Source of the DNA: Dongia sedimenti
Lineage (GTDB): Bacteria; Pseudomonadota; Alphaproteobacteria; Dongiales; Dongiaceae
Assembly: GCA_030715195.1 (NCBI GenBank)
Contig: JAUYVI010000002.1
Location: 1 to 64,000 of the forward strand
Direction of reading: 5' to 3'
DNA: 64,000 nt
The stretch's first letter is position 1; every line of letters begins with the position of its first letter. Made by a program: the position numbers and the translations under genes. The notes under the pieces were generated by a model. The model saw nothing but the letters and a program-made list of their open reading frames with translations. It did not search any database and was not told the origin of the DNA. This document shows positions 36,068 through 44,164 of this stretch, in pieces.

Positions 36068-37076
36068 CGGGTGTATCCGGCGTCAACGACGGATCCTGCA
36101 GCGGGAAATCGACCGGGTCGAACAGCGGCATCAGCCTGATCGCGACGCCGCTCGCCGCTGCTTCCTTGTGGATGAGCGCCATGGTTTCGTCGAAGCTGCC
36201 GGTGTTCCGCGGCAGCGGTCGCAGGGGCTGGTCCAGGGGCACGAAGAAGTCGTCCCAATGGATCGGGATGACGAGCTTCGCACCAGTCCGCTCCACCAGT
36301 TCGCACCAATAGGCCTTCGCAAATCCCGGCCGGTCGTCCTCCTGTGTCGCCAGATACGCCGTCCCCAGGAAGACGACATCCGCCTCGACGCCCCGGAACA
36401 TGCCGGCGATGAAGTTGGCGCTCGGATGGATCAAGATCCGCAGATTCCCATAGGTCACGAGGAAGGAGAAACTCGCGCCTTCCTGAAAGTCCGAGGCCCA
36501 GGCCGGCAGCTTCAGCGGCGCCGTGATGCTCCCGGAATACCTTTGCGGCGACGAATGCTCCGCCCTGAACACTTTCACGTGGAAGCCGTTCACCGGGACC
36601 TCGCCCCCGCCTTCGATCAATTCGAGAGGCACCTTGAAGGGGCGGCCGGCCGCAATATTGAGAGTGGACTGCGAGCCGTAAACGGTCGCGCCGGTTTCCT
36701 TGGCGACATCGGCCGAGTCCAATGCATGGTCGTAATGCGAGTGCGCGACGAAGATCGCGGCAATCCGATCGGCTTCGGCCCGCTGAAGCGCGTCGCGTAT
36801 GCGGCCGATATCGGGCTCCAGCATTTCCGTCGCAACCTTGGGCAAGCTCGGACGCGTGAAGAAGCCGTCCGTCAGGATCCGGGTCTGCTGGTCCTCGAGC
36901 AGGATGGTGCTCGTTCCCATGAAGCGCACGCGCACCACGCCTTCCGGTGGGGGAGACAAGGATTTCAGCACCAGCGACCGATAGGCCGACATGGATGAAT
37001 CGGATGCACAGCCTGGAAGCAAGGTCGCCGCCGAAGCGGCGGCGGCGGCGATCAATCCACGGAGCACTCCGATCAT
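36021..37076 (-). CDS. metallo-beta-lactamase-fold lipoprotein
   Basis: A 351-residue MBL-fold hydrolase with zinc motif HSHYDHALD and later metal-ligand segments (AEHSSPQRY, IPIHWDDF). The N-terminus ends in a lipobox (TLLPGC), so it is membrane-anchored in the periplasm. The set-up resembles UlaG/NAPE-PLD-like MBL proteins (VRFMGTSTILLEDQQTRILTDGFF). Substrate unknown. Its 3' end overlaps the map gene by 47 bp on the opposite strand. Confidence 0.85.
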   Translation of the reverse strand: MIGVLRGLIAAAAASAATLLPGCASDSSMSAYRSLVLKSLSPPPEGVVRVRFMGTSTILLEDQQTRILTDGFFTRPSLPKVATEMLEPDIGRIRDALQRAEADRIAAIFVAHSHYDHALDSADVAKETGATVYGSQSTLNIAAGRPFKVPLELIEGGGEVPVNGFHVKVFRAEHSSPQRYSGSITAPLKLPAWASDFQEGASFSFLVTYGNLRILIHPSANFIAGMFRGVEADVVFLGTAYLATQEDDRPGFAKAYWCELVERTGAKLVIPIHWDDFFVPLDQPLRPLPRNTGSFDETMALIHKEAAASGVAIRLMPLFDPVDFPLQDPSLTPDTPVRPRKAGDACPWAKG

Positions 37077-37257
37077 GGCCGATCCCCAGTCTCCCGCAGC
37101 GTGGTCAGCAGCCTGCCCGCGATTGCGACCACTTGCAATCGTGTTTCACACGAACGCTGAAACCGCCGGGCGCAAGGGGATTGGCGGCCCGCATGGCGCG
37201 CGTATAGGATGTGCGACGGGACGGACCATGCGCAGGCAGACGGGGGAAGGTATCGCC

Positions 37258-37959
37258 ATGACCGGGGGCGCGGTGAAACCCGATCATCTCGGCCACCGCA
37301 AGCGGCTGCGCGAACGCTTCTTGAGCGGCGGGCCCGGCGCCCTGGCCGATTATGAACTCCTGGAACTCCTGCTCTGCCAGGCCCAGCCGCGCGGCGACAT
37401 GAAGCCGGCGGCCAAGGCGCTGCTGAAGCGCTTCGGCAGCTTCGCCGGCGTGATGGCCGCCAGCCCCGACGCGCTGTCGGAAATCGATGGGATCGGCGAG
37501 GCCTCGATCGTCGCGCTGAAGACCGTGCAGGCGGCGGCGCTGCTGATGCAGAAGCAGGATATCACCGAGAAGCCGGTGCTCGCCTCCTGGAAGGCGGTGC
37601 TGGCCTATTGCCACTCGGTCATGGCGCATGAGCCGATCGAGCAGTTCCGGCTGCTGTTCCTCGACACCAAGAACGCGCTGATCGCCGACGAGAAGCAGAG
37701 CCAGGGCACCGTCAACCACACCCCGGTCTATGTGCGCGAGGTGGCGAAGCGCGCGCTGGCACTCGACGCCTCGGCGGTGATCATGGCGCACAACCACCCG
37801 AGCGGCGATCCTTCGCCCTCGCGCGACGACATCGAGATGACCAAGGCGGTCAAGGCGGCGCTGGAGAAGATCGGCATCCAGCTCCACGACCACATCATCG
37901 TCGGCCGCAAGGGCCATGTGAGCTTGCGGAGCCTAGGCTATATCGACGGGGCCAAGTAG
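37258..37959 (+). CDS. radC: RadC-family JAB/MPN protein
   Basis: A 233-residue RadC protein: N-terminal helix-hairpin-helix region (FGSFAGVMAASPDALSEIDGIGEASI) and C-terminal JAB1/MPN domain with the metal motif HNHPSGDPSPSRDD. The family name is historical; a role in DNA repair is not established. ATG 37258 with GGAAGG ten bases upstream is preferred over the much longer open frame from 36991. Confidence 0.92.
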   Translation: MTGGAVKPDHLGHRKRLRERFLSGGPGALADYELLELLLCQAQPRGDMKPAAKALLKRFGSFAGVMAASPDALSEIDGIGEASIVALKTVQAAALLMQKQDITEKPVLASWKAVLAYCHSVMAHEPIEQFRLLFLDTKNALIADEKQSQGTVNHTPVYVREVAKRALALDASAVIMAHNHPSGDPSPSRDDIEMTKAVKAALEKIGIQLHDHIIVGRKGHVSLRSLGYIDGAK

Positions 37960-38025
37960 CCTCCGTCGCCGCTCTTGCCGGCCGCGGCGCCTGCGCCATC
38001 TTCGCGGCTTCCACTGTTTCACGAA

Positions 38026-38868
38026 TCAAAATTGCGATGGCTGGGGCTGGGATTTAAGCAACGTTCTGATCTTGTGCGCGTCTTCGGGCGTCGCGGGATT
38101 GTAAATCACCATGTTGAGATCGGGCCGGCCATCGACGGCGAAGCCCGAAAATTCCATCGAGAGCGGCCCGGCGGTGCGGTGATGCAGGACTTTTAGGCCG
38201 TCGCCATGGGCCTGCACATCGTTGTCACGCCACATCGCCGCAAATTCGGGACTGGTCGCGCAGAGCTCGTCGACAAGCGACTGCACGTTCCGGGCCGCGC
38301 CGGCGCGCGCCACGTCGGCGCGAAACGAGGCCACAACATACCGCGCAACGCTTTGCCAGTTGTGCTGCGCCGCGCGCACGCGCGAGTCGTGGAACATCAT
38401 GCGCAGCACATTGCGTTGGCCTTCCGGCAGCGCGCTGTAATCGGTCAAGACCACCGCGGCAGCTCTGTTCCATGCGATCACGTCCCATGTGGCCGTTCGG
38501 ACGAACGCGGGACTGTGTTCCAGCGTGTCGAGCAAGCGTTGCAAGCGCGGCGTGATGCCTGCGGGCGCGTGATAGCGAACTTCGGGCGGGCGGCCCAAAC
38601 CGAGTAGAAACAAGTGCTCGCGCTCGGCATCCGTCAGCATCATCGCGCTTGAAATGCGATCGAGCACATCGGCGGACGGCGCGCCGCCTCGTCCTTGTTC
38701 CAGCCAAGTGTACCAAGTGGCGCTGACATTCGCGCGTTGGGCCACCTCCTCCCGGCGAAGGCCCGGCGTTCGCCGGCGCGCCAAGGGAAAGCCGAACGCG
38801 GTTGGATCGAGTTTCGCGCGGCGGTCCCTCAGATAGGCCCCCAGCAGATTTTCATTCGCGGCAGGCAT
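38026..38868 (-). CDS. helix-turn-helix regulator with MmyB-like ligand-binding domain
   Basis: A 280-residue regulator. The N-terminal XRE-type helix-turn-helix is seen in GLRREEVAQRANVSATWYTWLEQGRG, and the rest (FVRTATWDVIAWNRAAAVVLTDY..., LRMMFHDSRVR) matches the MmyB-like ligand-binding domain that binds small or fatty-acid-like ligands. It is divergent from an epimerase gene with a 193-bp shared promoter region containing a 12-bp palindrome, so it probably regulates that gene and itself. Confidence 0.9.
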   Translation of the reverse strand: MPAANENLLGAYLRDRRAKLDPTAFGFPLARRRTPGLRREEVAQRANVSATWYTWLEQGRGGAPSADVLDRISSAMMLTDAEREHLFLLGLGRPPEVRYHAPAGITPRLQRLLDTLEHSPAFVRTATWDVIAWNRAAAVVLTDYSALPEGQRNVLRMMFHDSRVRAAQHNWQSVARYVVASFRADVARAGAARNVQSLVDELCATSPEFAAMWRDNDVQAHGDGLKVLHHRTAGPLSMEFSGFAVDGRPDLNMVIYNPATPEDAHKIRTLLKSQPQPSQF

Positions 38869-38886
38869 GGCCGTCCTGTTAGCAAT

Positions 38887-38898
38887 TATACCGGTATA
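38887..38898. promoter_or_regulatory. palindromic operator candidate TATACCGGTATA
   Basis: A perfect 12-bp palindrome within an AT-rich patch, 19 bp upstream of the HTH regulator start and 164 bp before the divergent epimerase. It is the obvious symmetric site in this promoter region and could be the regulator's operator. Confidence 0.45.
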
Positions 38899-39061
38899 CT
38901 GTCACTACTTTACCATCATAGCACATTGGCAGAAAAACCACGCGCCGGCGCGGCTCCGGCTCCGGACTTGGCGCAGCGAGAGAAGCGCGAAAGTCCTGAT
39001 CGCCTCCCTCCCAGTCGCTCGCCCGCCGATCGCCTGGTTCATAACAGCAAGGAGAACCCAC

Positions 39062-39952
39062 ATGCGCGTGTTCATAACCGGCGCAGCCGGATTCATCGGC
39101 ACCGCCACAACCAAGGAATTGATCGCAAACGGCCACCAGGTGCTGGGCCTTGCCCGCTCCGATGCGAACGCCGCGGCGCTGAAGGCGGCCGGAGCGGAGG
39201 TGCATCGCGGTTCGCTCGAAGATCTCGACAGTCTGCGCAAGGGCGCGAAGGATACGGACGGCACGATCCATCTCGCCTTCATCCATGATTTCTCGAAATT
39301 CGCGGAGAACGGACGGATCGACAAGCGGGCCATCGAGGCGATGGGCGACGTGTTGGAAGGCACGAACAAGCCCTTCATCGTCACGTCCGGAACGGCTCTC
39401 ATCGCCCCGGGCGTGGTGATCACCGAAGATATGCGGCGCGATGCCAGCCCGCATGTTCCGCGCGTGTCGGAGCAGGCCGGCCTGGCTTATGCGTCGCGTG
39501 GCGTGCGCGCGATGGCGATCCGCCTGCCGCAGGTGCATGGCGGTGAAGGCAAGGCCGGCTTGATCACCTACTTGCTCAACGGTGCGCGCCAAAAAGGCGC
39601 TGCCGCTTATGTCGGCGATGGCAGCCAGCGCTGGGCAGCGGGGCATAGACTGGATGTCGCCCGCCTCTACCGGCTCGCATTGGAGAAAGGCACGACGGAC
39701 GGTGTCTATCATGCCGTTGGTGAAGAGGGCGTGCCCATGCGCCGGATCATCGACGTGATCGGCCGTGCTCTGAACGTGCCAGTGGCCTCGATCAAGCAGG
39801 CGGAAGCTGTCGACTATTACGGCCCGCTCGCAATGTTCGCCGGCCTCGACATGCCCGCATCCAGCGCCTTGACGCAGAAGCGCCTGGACTGGAAACCGAC
39901 GCAGATCGGGCTCCTCGCGGACATCGACCAGCCGGGCTATTTCACGCGCTAA
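39062..39952 (+). CDS. NAD-dependent epimerase/dehydratase family protein (extended SDR)
   Basis: A 296-residue atypical SDR with the NAD(P) motif GAAGFIGTATTKEL at the N-terminus. The catalytic Tyr-Lys pair of classical SDRs is not evident (QAGLAYASRG at that place has no downstream lysine), as in NmrA-like and atypical SDR members. The gene starts at an ATG with AAGGAGA upstream and faces away from an HTH regulator. Often such pairs respond to electrophiles; this is inference. Confidence 0.85.
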   Translation: MRVFITGAAGFIGTATTKELIANGHQVLGLARSDANAAALKAAGAEVHRGSLEDLDSLRKGAKDTDGTIHLAFIHDFSKFAENGRIDKRAIEAMGDVLEGTNKPFIVTSGTALIAPGVVITEDMRRDASPHVPRVSEQAGLAYASRGVRAMAIRLPQVHGGEGKAGLITYLLNGARQKGAAAYVGDGSQRWAAGHRLDVARLYRLALEKGTTDGVYHAVGEEGVPMRRIIDVIGRALNVPVASIKQAEAVDYYGPLAMFAGLDMPASSALTQKRLDWKPTQIGLLADIDQPGYFTR

Positions 39953-40087
39953 GCGGGCCGCGGGCGTGTCTGGGGCGACGTCTTTACTCTTCAGGACGAT
40001 CCGGCACCCTCCGACTTGACGCCGGCGCCGCGAAGAACCAGCTTTTCGCGAGCGGACGCGCGCCCTGTTCAATGCGGGAGAAATCGG

Positions 40088-41002
40088 ATGCCGACGACAC
40101 GCCGTGCCTTCCTGCAGACCTCCGTGGCGGCGACCGCCGCGGGAGCCTTGCTGCCGACCGCCCTCCGGGCCGCCACGGCGGAACCGGCCAGCCGACCCAT
40201 TCCCTCCAGCGGCGAGCAGCTGCCGATCGTCGGCCTCGGCACCTGGATCACCTTCAATGTCGGCGAGGATCCGCAGCGGAAGGACGAATGCGCCGCGGTG
40301 ATGGCGGCGTTCTTCGAATCCGGCGGCCGCATGATCGATTCCTCGCCGATGTACGGCTCGGCGCAGCCGGTGATCGGCTACGGGCTGCAGAAGCTCGGAC
40401 GGCCGAAGGCCTTGTTCGCGGCCGACAAGGTCTGGACCTCCGGCGACGGGCCGGCCCAGATCGAGGAGACGCGCGCATACTGGGGCGTGCCGCGCTTCGA
40501 CCTGCTGCAGGTCCACAACCTCGTGGACTGGGAGGCCAAGCTGCCGCTGCTGTTCGAGATGAAAGCGGCGGGCAAGCTGCGCTATGTCGGCATCACCACC
40601 TCCGAGGGGCGACGACACGATCTCATCGAGCGGATCATGCGCGACCAGCCGCTCGATTTCGTGCAGTTCACCTACAACGCCGTCGATCGCGAGGCCGAGG
40701 CGCGCCTCTTGCCCCTGGCCGCCGAGCGCGGCATCGCCGTCATCGTCAACCGCCCGTTCGAGCAGGGCGCGCTGATCCGCCGGGTGGCAAACGCACCGCT
40801 GCCCGGCTTTGCGGCGGAGGTCGGCGCGACGAGCTGGGCGCAGCTGCTGTTGAAGTTCATCCTGGCGCATCCGGCGGTGACGGTGGCGATTCCCGCCACC
40901 AGCCGCGTCGATCATGTGCGCGAGAACCTGGCCGCCGGCGGCGGCCTCCTGCCCGACGCCGATTTGCGCGCGCGCATCTCGGCCCAGGTTCGGAGTCTTT
41001 GA
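40088..41002 (+). CDS. Tat-exported aldo/keto reductase
   Basis: A 304-residue aldo/keto reductase with an N-terminal twin-arginine signal (TRRAFLQTSVAATAAGALL). Active-site elements are MIDSSPMYGSAQ (Asp and Tyr) and ADKVWT (Lys). The fold continues through LLQVHNL and the C-terminal nucleotide-binding TVAIPATSR. Tat export implies the cofactor is bound before transport. ATG 40088 has GGGAG at good spacing. It overlaps the next gene's start by one base. Confidence 0.88.
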   Translation: MPTTRRAFLQTSVAATAAGALLPTALRAATAEPASRPIPSSGEQLPIVGLGTWITFNVGEDPQRKDECAAVMAAFFESGGRMIDSSPMYGSAQPVIGYGLQKLGRPKALFAADKVWTSGDGPAQIEETRAYWGVPRFDLLQVHNLVDWEAKLPLLFEMKAAGKLRYVGITTSEGRRHDLIERIMRDQPLDFVQFTYNAVDREAEARLLPLAAERGIAVIVNRPFEQGALIRRVANAPLPGFAAEVGATSWAQLLLKFILAHPAVTVAIPATSRVDHVRENLAAGGGLLPDADLRARISAQVRSL

Positions 41003-41682
41003 TGTCGGAATGGTGGAGCTACAGCGCCGAGGACTTCCTGCTGTTCTCGCCGCGCACCTATTGGCGGATGTTCGAGCTGCAGAACGAAGCCTATTGGCCG
41101 CTGCCGGTGCTGACCCTTGCCCTCGGCGGCATCGTCACCTTTCTCGCGGCGCGCGGCGGCGCAAATTTCCTTCGCTCGGCGGCCGCCATCCTGGCGCTCG
41201 TGTGGTCGTTTGTCGCCTATACCTTCCTGTGGACCCGCTATGCCGGCATCAATTGGGCCATCGCCTATGTGGCGCCCGCCTTTGTGCTCGAAGCGCTGCT
41301 GCTTCTGCTGATCGCGGTCCGGGCCGGATTCACCGTGCAGCCGCGCGGCGTCGTGCCCTGGACCGGATATCTGCTCCTGGCCTTCGCAACCGTCGGCGTG
41401 CCTTTGCTCGCGCCGCTCCATGGCCGCGACCGGTCGACATCGGAGATTTTCGGCATCGCCCCCGATCCGACGGTGATCGCGACGCTCGGCTTCCTGATCC
41501 TGCTCCGCGGCAGATTTCTCTGGCTGCTCTACCCGATCCCGATCCTGTGGTGCCTGCTCAGCGGCATGACGCTCCACACGATGGGCGATGCCCAGGCCTG
41601 GATGCCGTTCACCGCGGTGGCGGTCGTCGCCGCGGCCGCGATCGCCGCGGCCGTCAGGCGCCCTTCGCGAACTCCAGCGTGA
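41002..41682 (+). CDS. DUF6064-like membrane protein
   Basis: A 226-residue integral membrane protein beginning MSEWWSYSAEDFLLFSPRTYWRMF, a motif typical of DUF6064 proteins, followed by about six hydrophobic helices. Function unknown. It starts within the stop of the aldo/keto reductase gene, so the two are coupled, and its last 29 bp overlap the converging serine hydrolase gene. Confidence 0.78.
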   Translation: MSEWWSYSAEDFLLFSPRTYWRMFELQNEAYWPLPVLTLALGGIVTFLAARGGANFLRSAAAILALVWSFVAYTFLWTRYAGINWAIAYVAPAFVLEALLLLLIAVRAGFTVQPRGVVPWTGYLLLAFATVGVPLLAPLHGRDRSTSEIFGIAPDPTVIATLGFLILLRGRFLWLLYPIPILWCLLSGMTLHTMGDAQAWMPFTAVAVVAAAAIAAAVRRPSRTPA

Positions 41683-43066
41683 GTGACTGGATCCGCGGGC
41701 TCCGTTCTCCGGTCAGGATGAGATCGCCCCGCGCGACGCCACGTTCGCCGGTCAGCGTCAGTTTCGCCGACAGCTGGTGGTCCGGGATGGCATCGATATG
41801 CCGCAACTCGCCCACGCGCTCGGCCAGAAGGGAGAGATGCCGGTCCCACTCCTCGGCCGGGCGGTCGAGCAGGAAGTTGATGGCGAGCATCTCTTTCGCC
41901 TCGGCAATCCGGCCGGCGCGATAGACGCGCGAGACCGCCTCGACCGCCGTCGCGAGGTGCGCGCTTACCGGAAGCGGCGGAACCGTCCAGGCGCCCGCAT
42001 CCTTTAACGCGGCCGCCGCCTCGACATTGGGCTCGTTCATCGCTGCATAGGTGCGGTTGGCGAAGCTGAAGATGCCGATCTGCGTCTCCGGCGAGAACAG
42101 GAAGTGCGAGCCGTAGCCCGGCAGCCCGCCGCGGTGGTGGAGATACCGGCCGAGCTCGGGCTCGAACGAGTTGATCAGCCCATAGCCATAGGCGCTGGCG
42201 GTCGCGATCTCGCGCCCCTGATGCTTGCGGAAGGTCGGCGCGCGCGGACCGCTGTGCAGCAGGGCGAGCTCGCGGCGCGAGGCGCGGCTGACCGGGCCGG
42301 TCTCCGCAGCGTCACGCGACGGCCAGGCGTCGAGCATGAAGGCGACGAAGCGGCCATATTCCACGGCATTGGTGCAGATGCCCGCCATCGCGCCGAAAGC
42401 GCCGTCATGCTCGAGCCTGGCGGCCGACCAGGTGTCGTCGTGATGGCGATAACCGAGGGCCAACGCGCCGGCCGGCAGGTCGTCGATCTCGAACGTGCTG
42501 CGTTCCATGCCGATCGGGCGCAGAATCTCGCGCGTGACAAAGCCCGTATAGTCGTCTCCGCTGGCTGCCTCGACCACCCGGCCGAGCACGGTGTAGCCGA
42601 GGTTGGAATATTCGAAATCGATGCGCGGCGGCCGGGCAAAATGCATGCCCGCTTCCAGCATGCGGTTGAATTCGTCGAGCGGCTGCGCGAGCAGCCGGTC
42701 GCCCCAGGGATCGTCGGTGACGAAGCCGGCGACATGGGTGAGCAGGTCGCGCAAGGTGACCGGCCGGCTGTCCGCCGTCGGCAGAAGCAGCTTGGCGAAG
42801 CCCGGGACCAGGCTCTCGACCGTCGCGTCGAGTGAAAGCCTGCCGCGGTCGCGCAGCAGCAGAACCGCCAGGGACGTGACACATTTGGTCATCGACGCAA
42901 TGCGGAAGAAGGTCTCGGCCTCCACCGGCGCCTTGGTCTCCAGCGAGGCGATGCCGAGGCCTTTCACATGGGCCAGCTTGCCGCCCTGGATCACGCCATA
43001 GACCAGGCCCGGAATGTTCTCGGCCTGCCGGTAACGCGCGTAGATCGCATCGAGATCCTGGAACAT
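41654..43066 (-). CDS. beta-lactamase-family serine hydrolase
   Basis: A 470-residue penicillin-binding-protein-like serine hydrolase (class C beta-lactamase/esterase group). The catalytic S58-x-x-K61 is in RIASMTK, the second motif YSN is in FEYSNLGYTVLG, and the third motif HHRGG lies further on. There is no signal peptide, so it is probably cytoplasmic, perhaps an esterase or D-aminopeptidase-like enzyme, not a drug-resistance beta-lactamase. An extra C-terminal domain of about 120 residues follows. Confidence 0.88.
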   Translation of the reverse strand: MFQDLDAIYARYRQAENIPGLVYGVIQGGKLAHVKGLGIASLETKAPVEAETFFRIASMTKCVTSLAVLLLRDRGRLSLDATVESLVPGFAKLLLPTADSRPVTLRDLLTHVAGFVTDDPWGDRLLAQPLDEFNRMLEAGMHFARPPRIDFEYSNLGYTVLGRVVEAASGDDYTGFVTREILRPIGMERSTFEIDDLPAGALALGYRHHDDTWSAARLEHDGAFGAMAGICTNAVEYGRFVAFMLDAWPSRDAAETGPVSRASRRELALLHSGPRAPTFRKHQGREIATASAYGYGLINSFEPELGRYLHHRGGLPGYGSHFLFSPETQIGIFSFANRTYAAMNEPNVEAAAALKDAGAWTVPPLPVSAHLATAVEAVSRVYRAGRIAEAKEMLAINFLLDRPAEEWDRHLSLLAERVGELRHIDAIPDHQLSAKLTLTGERGVARGDLILTGERSPRIQSLTLEFAKGA

Positions 43067-43167
43067 CGTTCCCCCGCTATTTTCATATGGCAGCCATCGA
43101 TACAGGCGGTTTGTGCGCTTCGCAAGCGGACGGCTAGACTTGCCGGCACACAGACAGGGAGACGATC

Positions 43168-44013
43168 ATGGACGTGGGCTTCATCGGGCTCGGCAGCATG
43201 GGTATCGCGATGGCGCGTAACATCGCAAAGGCCGGCCATTCGGTGCGCGCCTGGAACCGCTCGCCGGTCGATGCCAGCGGTCTCAACCTGGTCAAGACCG
43301 CCCGCGAGGCCTTCCAGGCCGACGTGGTCTTCACCATGCTTTCCGACGATGCCGCCCTCCGCGCCGTGGTGCTCGATGGCGGCTTGCTGAAGGATGCACG
43401 CAAGGGCTCGGTGCATGTCGGCTGCTCGACCATCTCGATTGCCTTCGCCGAAGAGCTCACCGAGCTGCATGCCGAAGCCGGCATCGGCTACGTTTCCGCG
43501 CCGGTCTTCGGCCGGCCGGACGTCGCCGCGGCGGCGCAACTCAACGTCGTGGCCGGCGGCGCGGCGGATGCCATCGCCAAGGTCGCGCCGTTGCTGGCGG
43601 CAGTCGGCAAGAAGACCTGGCCGATGGGCGAACGCCCGGCCCAGGCCAACGCGGCGAAGATCGCCGGCAACATGATGATCGGCATGGCGATCGAAGCGAT
43701 GGCCGAGGCGACCCTGCTCTCCGAGGGCAACGGCGTCGCACCCAAGGCCTTCTTCGAGCTGGTGCTGGAGGCGCTGTTCGGCTGCCGGGTCTATCAGAGC
43801 TACAGCGCGAAGATCGTGGCGGAGGAATACGCGCCGGGCTTCAAGATGTCGCTCGGCCTGAAAGACCTGCGCCTCGCCAGCGAGGCCGCCGAGCGCGCCG
43901 GCAGGCGCCTGCCGATGCTGGAGACCGTGCGCCACCAGATGACCGAGGCGGTGCAAGCCGGCCTCGGCGACAAGGACTGGTCGGCGGTCGCCGAGTTCAT
44001 GCGGCGGACCTGA
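43168..44013 (+). CDS. beta-hydroxyacid dehydrogenase-family NAD(P) oxidoreductase
   Basis: A 281-residue protein of the 3-hydroxyisobutyrate/6-phosphogluconate dehydrogenase family. The Rossmann motif GFIGLGSMG is at the N-terminus, the substrate-binding segment STISIAFAEEL follows, and the catalytic lysine is in NAAKIAGNMM. Substrate could be a beta-hydroxyacid or a succinic-semialdehyde-like compound. ATG 43168 has GGGAG upstream. Confidence 0.88.
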   Translation: MDVGFIGLGSMGIAMARNIAKAGHSVRAWNRSPVDASGLNLVKTAREAFQADVVFTMLSDDAALRAVVLDGGLLKDARKGSVHVGCSTISIAFAEELTELHAEAGIGYVSAPVFGRPDVAAAAQLNVVAGGAADAIAKVAPLLAAVGKKTWPMGERPAQANAAKIAGNMMIGMAIEAMAEATLLSEGNGVAPKAFFELVLEALFGCRVYQSYSAKIVAEEYAPGFKMSLGLKDLRLASEAAERAGRRLPMLETVRHQMTEAVQAGLGDKDWSAVAEFMRRT

Positions 44014-44164
44014 TCGGTCGCTCTGACCGCGCCGGCATCACCCGATTTGGGTACTTCCGCAGCTCTCAAGGCATAAAGAGCCAGCGAATGTGACGATCGC
44101 CACTCGCGGCTTGGTTGCATCGGTTCGCTGGGTGTGAGCGAATGAGCCTCATGGCTTCGGGGGA

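Noticed and set aside
41654..43066. Antibiotic-resistance beta-lactamase
   Set aside because: The SxxK, YSN and HxG motifs are of the broad serine hydrolase family and there is no signal peptide, so a resistance role is not supported.
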